Origin: Luteitalea sp.
GTDB lineage: Bacteria; Acidobacteriota; Vicinamibacteria; Vicinamibacterales; Vicinamibacteraceae
Reading direction: 5' to 3'
DNA: 64,000 nt
Assembly (NCBI GenBank): GCA_009377605.1
Contig: WHTT01000013.1
Coordinates: forward strand, 1 to 64,000
The position numbers were made by a program, and so were the translations under genes. Positions 52,443 to 59,954 of this stretch are shown here, piece after piece. Each line of letters opens with the position of its first letter. Positions within the stretch are counted from its first letter, which is position 1. Under the pieces are notes generated by a model that did no database searches, was not told the DNA's origin, and saw nothing but the letters and a program-made list of their open reading frames with translations.

Positions 52443-53153
52443 ATGGTGTGGTTGCTCCTGATTGGCCTGGGCGCCACCTGGCTCGCCCACACGGCACCGT
52501 TTCCGTTCTTGCTGGACTACGGCTTCCGGTCACGCGCCGTGTGGAAGATGCCGACGCGGCCCGGCGACCGGGTCGTCTATCTGACGTTCGATGATGGCCC
52601 GAACCCGGACGCAACGCCGGCGTTGCTCGATGTCCTACGTGCCAATGACGCACGCGCGACGTTCTTCGTGATCGATCGGTACATCACGGAGGATACCGCG
52701 CCCATCGTGGCGCGCATGGCGGCGGAAGGGCACGACGTCGCGCTGCACTCCGATCAGCGGGAGCTCATGTTTCTCACGCCGGACGCGCTCGCCGAGCACC
52801 TCGGCCAGGCCGCGCGGCACATCCAGGAGATCACCGGCCGACCGCCGTGCGCGGCGTTTCGACCTCACGGCGGCTGGCGCGGCGGGAACATGTTTCGCGG
52901 TCTCGCGCGGCTCGGCTATCGCCTGGTCGGGTGGGGTTGGAACCTGTGGGACTGGAACTGGTTTCGGCGTCGCCGTGCCGAGACCATCGTGCCCCGGTTG
53001 CTCGAGAACGTCGACAACGGCGAGATCATCGTCATTCACGACGGCCACCACCGCAACCCACGCGCCGACCGCCGCTATGCCGTGGAGACGGTGGAGCGCC
53101 TGGTGCCCGCCTTGGAGGCGCGCGGGTTCCGCTTCGGGACGATCTGCGAGTGA
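52443..53153 (+). CDS. polysaccharide deacetylase family protein
   Basis: 236 residues. An N-terminal hydrophobic helix (VWLLLIGLGATWLAHTAPFP) may anchor it. NodB-type motifs are present: VVYLTFDDGPNPDATPALLD (motif 1, TFDDGPN), ATFFVI, GHDVALHSDQRELM (motif 2 variant, HxxxHS-like) and AAFRPHGGWRGGNMFR (motif 3), plus IIVIHDGHHRN (final His motif). It removes N- or O-acetyl groups from a polysaccharide or peptidoglycan. Motif 2 departs somewhat from the usual HSxxH. Confidence 0.88.
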   Translation: MVWLLLIGLGATWLAHTAPFPFLLDYGFRSRAVWKMPTRPGDRVVYLTFDDGPNPDATPALLDVLRANDARATFFVIDRYITEDTAPIVARMAAEGHDVALHSDQRELMFLTPDALAEHLGQAARHIQEITGRPPCAAFRPHGGWRGGNMFRGLARLGYRLVGWGWNLWDWNWFRRRRAETIVPRLLENVDNGEIIVIHDGHHRNPRADRRYAVETVERLVPALEARGFRFGTICE

Positions 53154-53173
53154 GCTATCTTTACATCGAGAGA

Positions 53174-53200
53174 AAATGGGGACAGTCCAGGGCTGTCCTC
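53174..53200. repeat. partial GGGGACAG element
   Basis: AATGGGGACAGTCCAGGGCTGTCC: one half of the GGGGACAG repeat family (full copies at 54031, 54423 and 57266). Confidence 0.6.
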
Positions 53201-53218
53201 GTTCTCCCGCAACCGCGC

Positions 53219-54031
53219 ATGACCCAGGAACGGTACACGGCACGCTCGATTCGGCAGAGATACCCCCACTTGCGCGATGATCATTTGCGCTACCTCGCCA
53301 AGTGGGGACTCATCCACCCAGCCCGAGCGGGCGGCGAGACGACCTACGGGTTTGCCGACCTGGTCGTCATCCGACAGGCGGCAGCCGAGCTCGAGCGAGG
53401 CGCCCGCTTTCGCAGCGTGGTCCGGAGCCTCGTGGCCGAGCGCGAGGGACAGCTCGCGCTCGACTTCCAGTCTGCGCGCCAGGAGTCCTCTCAGGCGCGC
53501 ATCGTCACCTTGCGACCGCGGCCGCAGCGCCCGACGCCGATCGAGGCGTATCCCTCGGTGACGCGCGAAGACCAGGAGCTGGCCGAGCGGTACTTCCTCG
53601 AGGGCACGTCGCTGGACGAGGCCGGACTGGACATGCAGGAACAGGCCATGGCCACGTACCGCAAGGCGCTGGCCCTCGACCCGGAGCTCGTCCCCGCCAT
53701 CGTCAACCTCGGGAACATCCGCTATGGACGCAACGAGATTCCAGAGGCGCAAGGCCTCTATGAGCGCGGCGCCCGCCTCGATCCGTCCTCCTTCGAAGCG
53801 CTCTTCAATCTCGGCAACGTCCACCACGACAGCGGCCACTACGCTGAGGCTGCCCACTACTACGAGCAAGCGCTGACGATCGATCCGAGCTACGCCGACG
53901 CGTACTTTTACCTGGCCGTTACCCTCGAGAAGATGGGCCGGTCGGTTGAAGCCCGGCCCCACTGGCAGACGTACCAAGAGCTCGCGCCTGAGGGGGAGTG
54001 GGTCGAGCTGGCAAAGGAGTTTTCGGAGTAA
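53219..54031 (+). CDS. MerR-like DNA-binding domain fused to TPR
   Basis: 270 residues from the ATG at 53219; the open frame upstream shadows the deacetylase and a repeat. Residues about 3-55 are a MerR-like winged helix (RYTARSIRQRYPHLRDDHLR, then GETTYGFADLVVIRQAAAEL). Residues about 120-270 contain four TPRs (MATYRKALALDPELVPAIVN, RNEIPEAQGLYERGARLDPS, SGHYAEAAHYYEQALTIDPS, GRSVEARPHWQTYQELAPEG). The combination suggests a transcription regulator with a protein-binding output. A GGGGACAG element lies directly before the start. Confidence 0.8.
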   Translation: MTQERYTARSIRQRYPHLRDDHLRYLAKWGLIHPARAGGETTYGFADLVVIRQAAAELERGARFRSVVRSLVAEREGQLALDFQSARQESSQARIVTLRPRPQRPTPIEAYPSVTREDQELAERYFLEGTSLDEAGLDMQEQAMATYRKALALDPELVPAIVNLGNIRYGRNEIPEAQGLYERGARLDPSSFEALFNLGNVHHDSGHYAEAAHYYEQALTIDPSYADAYFYLAVTLEKMGRSVEARPHWQTYQELAPEGEWVELAKEFSE

Positions 54032-54100
54032 CGGAAAAGGGGACAGGCCCCTTTTTCGGCCGCATACGTTCACGAAAAAGGGGCCTGTCCCCTTTTCCGT
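54031..54100. terminator. 28-base perfect inverted repeat between convergent TPR and infA genes
   Basis: ACGGAAAAGGGGACAGGCCC... (54031-54058) and its exact complement at 54073-54100, loop of 14 bases. Begins at the last base of the MerR-TPR stop and ends at the last base of the infA stop. Has T-runs on both strands, so it should terminate both genes. Confidence 0.85.
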
Positions 54101-54318
54101 CACTTGGCCCGGAACGTGATGATGCCGCGCACCGGATCGTATGGGGAGATACCAACGGTGACTCGGTCGCCCGGCACCACCTTGATGCGGAATCGCCGCA
54201 TTCGGCCGCTGAGTTGCGCGAGCACTTCTTGGCCCGAGTCGGATTGCACACGGTAGATGCCGCCGCTGTGCACGGCAAGCACCGTTCCCTGAATATCGAT
54301 CAGATCATCTTTGCTCAA
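54100..54318 (-). CDS. infA: translation initiation factor IF-1
   Basis: 72 residues, starting with TTG at 54318 (GGAG five bases upstream). The OB-fold sequence is clear: DLIDIQGTVLAVHSGGIYRV, VLAQLSGRMRRFRIKVVPGD and RVTVGISPYDPVRGIITFRA, matching IF-1 length and motifs. It is not near ribosomal protein genes, so it may be an extra copy. The TTG start and the flanking repeats are noteworthy. Confidence 0.93.
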   Translation of the reverse strand: MSKDDLIDIQGTVLAVHSGGIYRVQSDSGQEVLAQLSGRMRRFRIKVVPGDRVTVGISPYDPVRGIITFRAK

Positions 54319-54422
54319 AGCGTCTCCAGGACCTCGAGGTCCGCCACGGCATGATTCTGCGCCACGGGCGCTCCCGCCCCTGTATGCAGTCTGCCATGAG
54401 TTGCTATAGGGCTGCAACGCGA

Positions 54423-54482
54423 TGGGGAAGAGGGACAGCCTTGTTTTACGCCCTTCGTAAAACGGGGGCTGTCCCCTTTTTT
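54423..54482. repeat. GGGGACAG-type inverted repeat
   Basis: GGGGAAGAGGGACAGCCTTG and TTTACG on the left, CGTAAAACGGGGGCTGTCCC on the right, ending in TTTTTT. It sits downstream of the cupredoxin gene (stop at 54485) and can terminate the metal operon. Confidence 0.75.
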
Positions 54483-54484
54483 CG

Positions 54485-54901
54485 TTATTGGGCCTCGATT
54501 ACACCGTGCATCAGCGCGGCATGTGGCGTGCAGACATAGGAGTATCGGCCGGGGCGGTCGGGCACGCGGACGACGACTGAGGCGGTTTCACCGGGCTCGC
54601 GAGGGAGCGGCTGAGAGAGCTGCCAACTGCTCACCGCGAAGTCGTGTGCCATGCCGCGGTCCTCGTTGCGGAACAGAAACCGCACCTGCTCGCCCGCTTC
54701 GACGCGCAGCACGGGGTTCGCTTCGGGCTGCCCATCGACGTAGAACGCGACGCCGCGCGCCACGAGCGTGATGTCGCGCACCTCGCTCTTCGAGCCGGCA
54801 GCCAATGCCACGACCGCCATGCATGCCAGCAGGAGCAGGATTGACAGCAAACCTACCGTCGGCCGGCCCACCTGACGCTGCCAGAAGTCTGTCATGGCCA
54901 T
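54485..54901 (-). CDS. membrane-anchored cupredoxin (plastocyanin-like)
   Basis: 138 residues from the ATG at 54901; its first base is the last base of the ZIP stop codon (TAATG), so it is translationally coupled. An alternative ATG is at 54895. One N-terminal anchor (GLLSILLLLACMAVVALAAG). Cupredoxin fold with type 1 copper ligands: His in MAHDFAVS, then Cys-Thr-Pro-His and Met in YVCTPHAALMHGVIEA. Third gene of the multicopper oxidase-ZIP-cupredoxin operon. Electron carrier or copper chaperone. Confidence 0.85.
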   Translation of the reverse strand: MAMTDFWQRQVGRPTVGLLSILLLLACMAVVALAAGSKSEVRDITLVARGVAFYVDGQPEANPVLRVEAGEQVRFLFRNEDRGMAHDFAVSSWQLSQPLPREPGETASVVVRVPDRPGRYSYVCTPHAALMHGVIEAQ

Positions 54902-56130
54902 TACCCCACGAGCATGCCTGTGACGTACATGACCGCGACGCCGCTCATCAGCCCGGCCGCTGTCGCCGTTCTCGTGAAGTAACTGCTGATTGGCTGATCT
55001 CCCGCCATCTGCCGGGCAATCTGCACGACCACCTGCGCGATCGCGCCGGCGCCAATCGCGAGGAACAGGACCGACCAGACCGGCGAATACACGAAGCCGC
55101 CGAGCCAGGCGCCTGCAATGGTCGGCGCTCCAGCCACGAGACCGAGCTTGACGAGATTCCACAGGCGAACGCGCTCGCGGGCGAGCGGGGCAACGATGGC
55201 GAGACCCTCGGTCGTGTTGTGCAACGTAAAGCCTACGATGAGCATCGTTCCCAGTGCAGCTTCGCCCAGCGCGAACGCGGCGCCAATCGCCAGGCCTTCG
55301 CCGAAGTTGTGCAGGCCAATGCCAATGGCGACCAGCAGCGCCAATACCCAGCCCGTCCGATCGCCTGCGCGCCCCGCCCGCGCTCGACGCAACCACGCGC
55401 CGAGCGTTTCCAACGCGAGATAGGCGGCCGCTGCGCCGAACACGAAGAGGACGGGCCCCTGGAACGAGCCTGGCAGCCCCGCGGCGAGCTCCAGTCCCTC
55501 ACCGCTTGCGTCCACCAACAGGAAGAGGAGGAGACCGATCGTCAGCGCAAGCACGAAATCGAGTCCTCCCCGGCCGAGGCGGACGACCATCGAGCGCCAG
55601 AGTAGGCCGATTGCCACCGGGATCACGCCCACATACAGGCCAATGAGCGCGAACGCCAGCACGGCTCGCGGGCTTGCCTGCGGCGTCTCGATCGCCACGG
55701 CAATCTCGTGGTCGAAGGTCACACCCGTCGAGGTCACGAGACGCAGTGCGTGCGCTTCACCCCAAACCCACGGATACGGGATCGTCAACCGCGCTCGTCC
55801 GAGGTGGCCGAGCGTCGCGCTGGGCTCCGCCGAGAACGACCAATACGCATCGTCTACTTGCACCTGGGCAATCGTGACGGGGTCGGGACCGTCGTTGAGC
55901 ACCGTGGCGACCATGCCCTCCGGACGGAGCTGCACCGCCTGGAACGTCAGACGCTCCGTCGGCGGGACGTTCGTGCCGCGCACCAGCTCCGACGGCCCTT
56001 GCCAGGCGAGCAGCGCGAGCAGCAGCCCGAGCAGCACCAACGGGAGCAGTGCCACGAGCCACAGTGCCGCGCGCGGCCGGCCAAGGGCGGGCGCCAGCCT
56101 CGGCGAGTGCGACGCCACCTCAGGTTTCAT
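54901..56130 (-). CDS. ZIP family metal transporter with large N-terminal domain
   Basis: 409 residues from the ATG at 56130, which overlaps the end of the oxidase gene by 11 bases. Residues 1-45 contain one hydrophobic helix; about 50-150 form a beta-rich extracytoplasmic domain (ERLTFQAVQLRPEGMVATVL, then RARLTIPYPWVWGEAHALRL). The ZIP core has two HNxxEG signatures: GLHNFGEGLAIG and FTLHNTTEGLAI. Probably moves zinc, iron or copper-linked divalent metal. The extra N-terminal domain is unusual for ZIP transporters. Confidence 0.9.
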   Translation of the reverse strand: MKPEVASHSPRLAPALGRPRAALWLVALLPLVLLGLLLALLAWQGPSELVRGTNVPPTERLTFQAVQLRPEGMVATVLNDGPDPVTIAQVQVDDAYWSFSAEPSATLGHLGRARLTIPYPWVWGEAHALRLVTSTGVTFDHEIAVAIETPQASPRAVLAFALIGLYVGVIPVAIGLLWRSMVVRLGRGGLDFVLALTIGLLLFLLVDASGEGLELAAGLPGSFQGPVLFVFGAAAAYLALETLGAWLRRARAGRAGDRTGWVLALLVAIGIGLHNFGEGLAIGAAFALGEAALGTMLIVGFTLHNTTEGLAIVAPLARERVRLWNLVKLGLVAGAPTIAGAWLGGFVYSPVWSVLFLAIGAGAIAQVVVQIARQMAGDQPISSYFTRTATAAGLMSGVAVMYVTGMLVG

Positions 56131-57202
56131 GGCGAGTGCCCTCAGCACGGAACAGGCCCATCCAGCCGAGCTCCGCGAACTCGGTCTGATGCGCATGGAA
56201 CATGAAATCGCCCGGGTAGCGGAACGTCGTTTCGATGATGCACCGCTCTGCCTGACACAGCATGACGGTATCGGTGTGCTCGGTCGTCGTAAGCCGCGTG
56301 CCCGTGCGGTACACGTCGAAGAACATTCCGTGCAAATGAAAGCTGTTCAGGACATCGAACTCGGTCACGTTCACGAGGAAGATCCGAACGGGCCGTCCAA
56401 CGGTCACACGAATGGGCTCCTGCGCATAGAAGTTCGCCACCGTGTTGACCGCGTACACCTCATTCTCGACATCGAAGTTCGTGTCGAACCCGTTCATCAC
56501 CATGACGAGCTCGTCTGGCGTGCGCTCGTGCGATCCCCACGAGCCATCGCGCGGGTCGATGATGAACGCGCCGTAGAGGCCCTTGTGGATGTGTCGCTTC
56601 AGCGGTACGGCATGACAGTGATAGAGGTGCAGGCCAAAAGGCTCCGCCGTGAACTCGTAGAGAAACCTGCCGCCAGGCGGCACCTGATGCTCGGGCAGCG
56701 ACCCATCCATCTCCGGCGGGTGCCATCCATGAAAGTGAATGGTGTGGGGATGCGTGCTCTGGTTGACGAACGTGACCCGGACGCGGTCGCCTTCCGTTGC
56801 CCGAATCGTTGGGCCCGGCACTTGGCCGTTGTAGGTCCAGGCCGGAAAGAAGACCCCTGGCGCGATCTCAATCTCACGATCGACCGCAAACAGGTTGTAC
56901 TCGCGAAGCAGCGTGCCGTCCGGCTGCCGCGTCTCGCGATAGTACTTGGCCCGCTCGTTGGCCGCTAGATCAGAGAAATTCCACGCGCGGACGAAACTGG
57001 TGGGATTGAATTGATCGGTGCCGACGTGGCCAACCGGACCCATGACGTGCCCCTGATGGCTGGGGGAGGTCTCATGCGTCAGAGGCGCGTGAGCACCGTC
57101 CCGTTGGAGCGCTGCCGTTTGACGCGCCAAAACTCCGGCGCTCCCCACCAACGAGCCCAAGCCCGCGAACCGAAGCCACGACCGCCGAGTCACAGTGCCC
57201 AT
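56120..57202 (-). CDS. two-domain multicopper oxidase-type protein with Tat signal
   Basis: 360 residues from the ATG at 57202. Twin-arginine signal TRRSWLRFAG at 5-14. Domain 1 has HTIHFHGW (His156, His158) and YHCHAVPLKRHIH (His195, Cys196, His197, His204). Domain 2 has NSFHLHG (His289, His291) and FHAHQTEFAELGWMG (His336, His338) but Ala337 where three-domain oxidases have cysteine. The type 1 site is thus in domain 1, as in NirK-type two-domain enzymes. Possible copper or metal oxidase. First gene of the operon, with promoter and operator just upstream. Confidence 0.85.
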   Translation of the reverse strand: MGTVTRRSWLRFAGLGSLVGSAGVLARQTAALQRDGAHAPLTHETSPSHQGHVMGPVGHVGTDQFNPTSFVRAWNFSDLAANERAKYYRETRQPDGTLLREYNLFAVDREIEIAPGVFFPAWTYNGQVPGPTIRATEGDRVRVTFVNQSTHPHTIHFHGWHPPEMDGSLPEHQVPPGGRFLYEFTAEPFGLHLYHCHAVPLKRHIHKGLYGAFIIDPRDGSWGSHERTPDELVMVMNGFDTNFDVENEVYAVNTVANFYAQEPIRVTVGRPVRIFLVNVTEFDVLNSFHLHGMFFDVYRTGTRLTTTEHTDTVMLCQAERCIIETTFRYPGDFMFHAHQTEFAELGWMGLFRAEGTRHET

Positions 57203-57203
57203 A

Positions 57204-57219
57204 TTTTGACCAGTCAAAA
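57204..57219 (-). promoter_or_regulatory. operator at the metal operon start
   Basis: TTTTGACCAGTCAAAA, a perfect inverted repeat (7+2+7), between the -10 box and the ATG of the multicopper oxidase gene. Position over the transcription start implies a repressor. Confidence 0.65.
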
Positions 57220-57247
57220 ATATAGGCTCCGCATCTCAAAAAGTCAA
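57219..57247 (-). promoter_or_regulatory. sigma-70 promoter of the metal operon
   Basis: On the minus strand: TTGACT (57247-57242), 17-base spacer, TATATT (57224-57219). Near-consensus. Transcription would begin about 10 bases before the ATG, leaving almost no leader and no Shine-Dalgarno. Confidence 0.75.
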
Positions 57248-57265
57248 GAGCATATCGGCAGAAGA

Positions 57266-57320
57266 AAACGGGGACAGCCCTCGTTTTCCGACATGCGGAA
57301 AACGAGGGCTGTCCCCGTTT
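57266..57320. terminator. 25-base perfect GGGGACAG hairpin
   Basis: AAACGGGGACAGCCCTCGTT... (57266-57290) pairs exactly with 57296-57320 around ACATG. It lies at the 3' end of the acyl-activating gene (stop at 57323-57325) and upstream of the metal operon promoter, so it insulates the two. Confidence 0.8.
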
Positions 57321-57322
57321 CG

Positions 57323-59905
57323 TCAATTCTCGACAGGGTCCAGCGCCCGGACAGCCTCCTCGACCTGCTTGGCCAGGGCTGGGTAGTCATCGCCGTCGAG
57401 ATGCAGCGGGGGGCCAAATCGCACCGTGGCCGGGTGCACGGCCGGCCACTTCCAGGACTGGTGCAGGACCTTATCCAGATCTTTGATACGCACGGGAACG
57501 ACGGTCACGTGGAGTCGCGCCGCGATCATGCCGATGCCGGGCCGAAATGCATTGATTTCGCCCTGCTCGGTGCGCTTCCCCTCCGGATAGATAAGCACGG
57601 AGTAGTCATCTTCGATGAGCTCGCCGATGTACCGCAGCGTGTGCCGCGTTCCCGCTTCACGTTGCGGCAGCGGGAATGCATTGAAGAAGAGCGAGGACAG
57701 ATAGTAGTTGAGGCTGTTGGTGAACCGTGCACGGAAGCTGTGCTGCTCTGGGAAGAAGTGTGCCTTGAAGAACTCCTTGGCCATGGCGACGGCCGTCTTG
57801 TAGCGATAGCGCCGGGGCAGCGCCATGAAGATCACCGGCGTGTCCAAGTGGCTCTGGTGATTGGCTGCGAAGACCACCGGCTCACCGCCGAGCGCCTCCA
57901 AGTGCTCGTGCCCCGTGACGTGCAGGCGTGCGAACAGGCGTCCGGGGGGCAGAATCCATGTTGGTAGGCTCAGCCGACGCAGCAACTGCGCCCATGCGCT
58001 ACGGTTCCAGGCGGGGAACTCGATTGGCTCGCGCCATGTCGCGGCCCGTCCCGCCGGGTCGCTGGTTGTGGCAGCGATCTCAGGGCCGCTGACTCCGCCC
58101 GGGCCCGCCGGGGCGGCGACGAGCGATCGGAGATCGGCGACGGTACGCACGCCAGCGTAGGCGGCTTCGTCGATCGTCGTTTGAAACCGTTCCTCGAGTG
58201 CCATCATGAGCTCCACGCGCTCGAGCGAGCTCAACCCGAGCTCGTCGAGCGTGGTCTCATCCGAGATCGCTGAACGGCCGGACGCGAACCGGCCGACGAT
58301 CGCCTCGAGTGGCGCACCCTCGGCGGGCCGAGCGGGCGCGCCGGCTCGTTCACCCGCATCTACCCACTGCTTGATCTCGCGTCGCCGAAGCTTGCGCGTG
58401 CCCTCGGTGCGCGGCAGCTCGGTGTCCGGCCAGACAGAGACGCTCCTGATCTTCTGGTGATCGTCCAGCATCGCATTTGCCCGCCGAACGATCTCGTCGC
58501 TGTCCCGATCTCCACCCTCGAGCAGGAGCACGGCATGTACACGCTCCTCGCTCCCGAGGCGCCTACCAACCACGGCGGCGTCGCGCACGCCTGGCAGCTG
58601 GATCAGCGCGCGCTCGACATCTTCGGGGAAGACATTGAGCCCTTCGGGCGTGACGATCATCTCTTTCTTGCGCCCGCGGATGAACAATCGTCCCCGATCG
58701 TCGATGCCGCCGATGTCGCCCGTGTGCAGCCAGCCGTCCTCGAACGCGCTGGCGGCGGTGGCGTCCCCGCCCACGTACCCGCGCGTCACGTTCTCGCCGC
58801 GCACGAGGATCTCGCCGTCGTCGGCAATCTTGACGTCGACGCCTGCAATGGGCTTACCCACCGATCCTTTCTGCGTCGAGAAGGGATGATTGAGCGTCAC
58901 GATCGGTGCCGTCTCGGTGAGGCCGTAGCCCTGGACGACGAGAAACCCCAGGCGAGACCAGAGCTCTTCGAGCTCGGTGTCGAGCGGCGCAGCCCCAACG
59001 ACGAAGCACCAGAACTTCCAGCCGAACGCCCGATGGATCGCGCGATAGCGCCACCAGCGAAACAACCAGTGTCGTTCTGGCGCAAGGCTATTGGCAATCT
59101 CTGGCGCTCGCCGCAGCACGTGCTCGCGCAACACGTCCAGCATCTTTGGCACCGACACCAGCACCGACACACGCCCAACGTTGATCTGCCGCTCGATCTC
59201 GTGCGGGCTGTAGCCCCGCATGAAGATCACCGTGCCGGTCAGCATGGGCGGCACGAACGTGGCCATCGCCTGACCGAACATGTGGCTGAGCGGCAGTAGG
59301 TTCAGGAAGCGAATCGGCGAGAACGGGCGCGCGTACTTCAGGTACTTCGCCATCTCGCGCTCGATCGGGACGATGTTTGCGAGGATATTGCGGTGAGTGA
59401 TGATCACGCCCTTCGGCTCTGCGGTCGCGCCTGACGTGAAGATGATCTCCGCAACATCATCGCGGGCGACGTCGACTGGCGGCGGCTCGGCCGTCTCGCG
59501 CGTGACAGGGTCGAGGAGCTCGGCAAATCGCCACATCGTCAGCTCGTGCCCGAGCGCCGAGCGATCGACCTCCTCCCCAACCAAGACGATGCGCGCGCCG
59601 ACGACCCGGCGCACGCGTTGGAGGAACTCCGGTGACGCGCGATAGTCGATGGGCACCACGACAACGCCACGTAAGAGGCATCCCCAAAAGGCGGCGATCC
59701 ACTCCGGGCGGTTCTCGCCCCAGAAGATCACCTTGTCTTCCTTCTGAAGGCCGGCATCGGCAAGTCGCGCGGCGAACCGTCGTGCACCCTGTCCGACCTC
59801 GCCATACCCATACGCTCGGCGCCGGTATCCGTTGTCGTAGACCAGGAAGTCCCCGTCGAGAGCCGTCAGATCAGCGAAGAAGTCGAGCAGTGTGGTCCGC
59901 ACCAT
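57323..59905 (-). CDS. fusion of AMP-forming acyl ligase, acyl carrier domain and PlsC acyltransferase
   Basis: 860 residues. Residues 1-515 are an adenylate-forming ligase (IIFTSGATAEPKGVIITHRN at 154-173, GYGLTETAP at 326-334, GWLHTGDIGGID at 391-402). Residues about 535-600 are an acyl carrier domain with the attachment serine in DELGLSSLERVELM (Ser559 or Ser560). Residues about 645-860 are a 1-acylglycerol-phosphate acyltransferase-type domain with NHQSHLD (682-688) and YPEGKRTEQGE (773-783). It could activate a fatty acid, hold it on the carrier and pass it to a lipid acceptor in one polypeptide. A perfect 17-base palindrome lies right before the start. Confidence 0.9.
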   Translation of the reverse strand: MVRTTLLDFFADLTALDGDFLVYDNGYRRRAYGYGEVGQGARRFAARLADAGLQKEDKVIFWGENRPEWIAAFWGCLLRGVVVVPIDYRASPEFLQRVRRVVGARIVLVGEEVDRSALGHELTMWRFAELLDPVTRETAEPPPVDVARDDVAEIIFTSGATAEPKGVIITHRNILANIVPIEREMAKYLKYARPFSPIRFLNLLPLSHMFGQAMATFVPPMLTGTVIFMRGYSPHEIERQINVGRVSVLVSVPKMLDVLREHVLRRAPEIANSLAPERHWLFRWWRYRAIHRAFGWKFWCFVVGAAPLDTELEELWSRLGFLVVQGYGLTETAPIVTLNHPFSTQKGSVGKPIAGVDVKIADDGEILVRGENVTRGYVGGDATAASAFEDGWLHTGDIGGIDDRGRLFIRGRKKEMIVTPEGLNVFPEDVERALIQLPGVRDAAVVGRRLGSEERVHAVLLLEGGDRDSDEIVRRANAMLDDHQKIRSVSVWPDTELPRTEGTRKLRRREIKQWVDAGERAGAPARPAEGAPLEAIVGRFASGRSAISDETTLDELGLSSLERVELMMALEERFQTTIDEAAYAGVRTVADLRSLVAAPAGPGGVSGPEIAATTSDPAGRAATWREPIEFPAWNRSAWAQLLRRLSLPTWILPPGRLFARLHVTGHEHLEALGGEPVVFAANHQSHLDTPVIFMALPRRYRYKTAVAMAKEFFKAHFFPEQHSFRARFTNSLNYYLSSLFFNAFPLPQREAGTRHTLRYIGELIEDDYSVLIYPEGKRTEQGEINAFRPGIGMIAARLHVTVVPVRIKDLDKVLHQSWKWPAVHPATVRFGPPLHLDGDDYPALAKQVEEAVRALDPVEN

Positions 59906-59907
59906 CT

Positions 59908-59924
59908 CTCGCTATGATAGCGAG
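59908..59924. promoter_or_regulatory. 17-base palindrome in the divergent promoter region
   Basis: CTCGCTATGATAGCGAG, 8+1+8 perfect, three bases upstream of the ligase-fusion start and 31 bases before the divergent M28 peptidase start. A likely operator serving one or both genes. Confidence 0.5.
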
Positions 59925-59954
59925 TAGGTCGCTCTATCGAATACAATCGGACAT

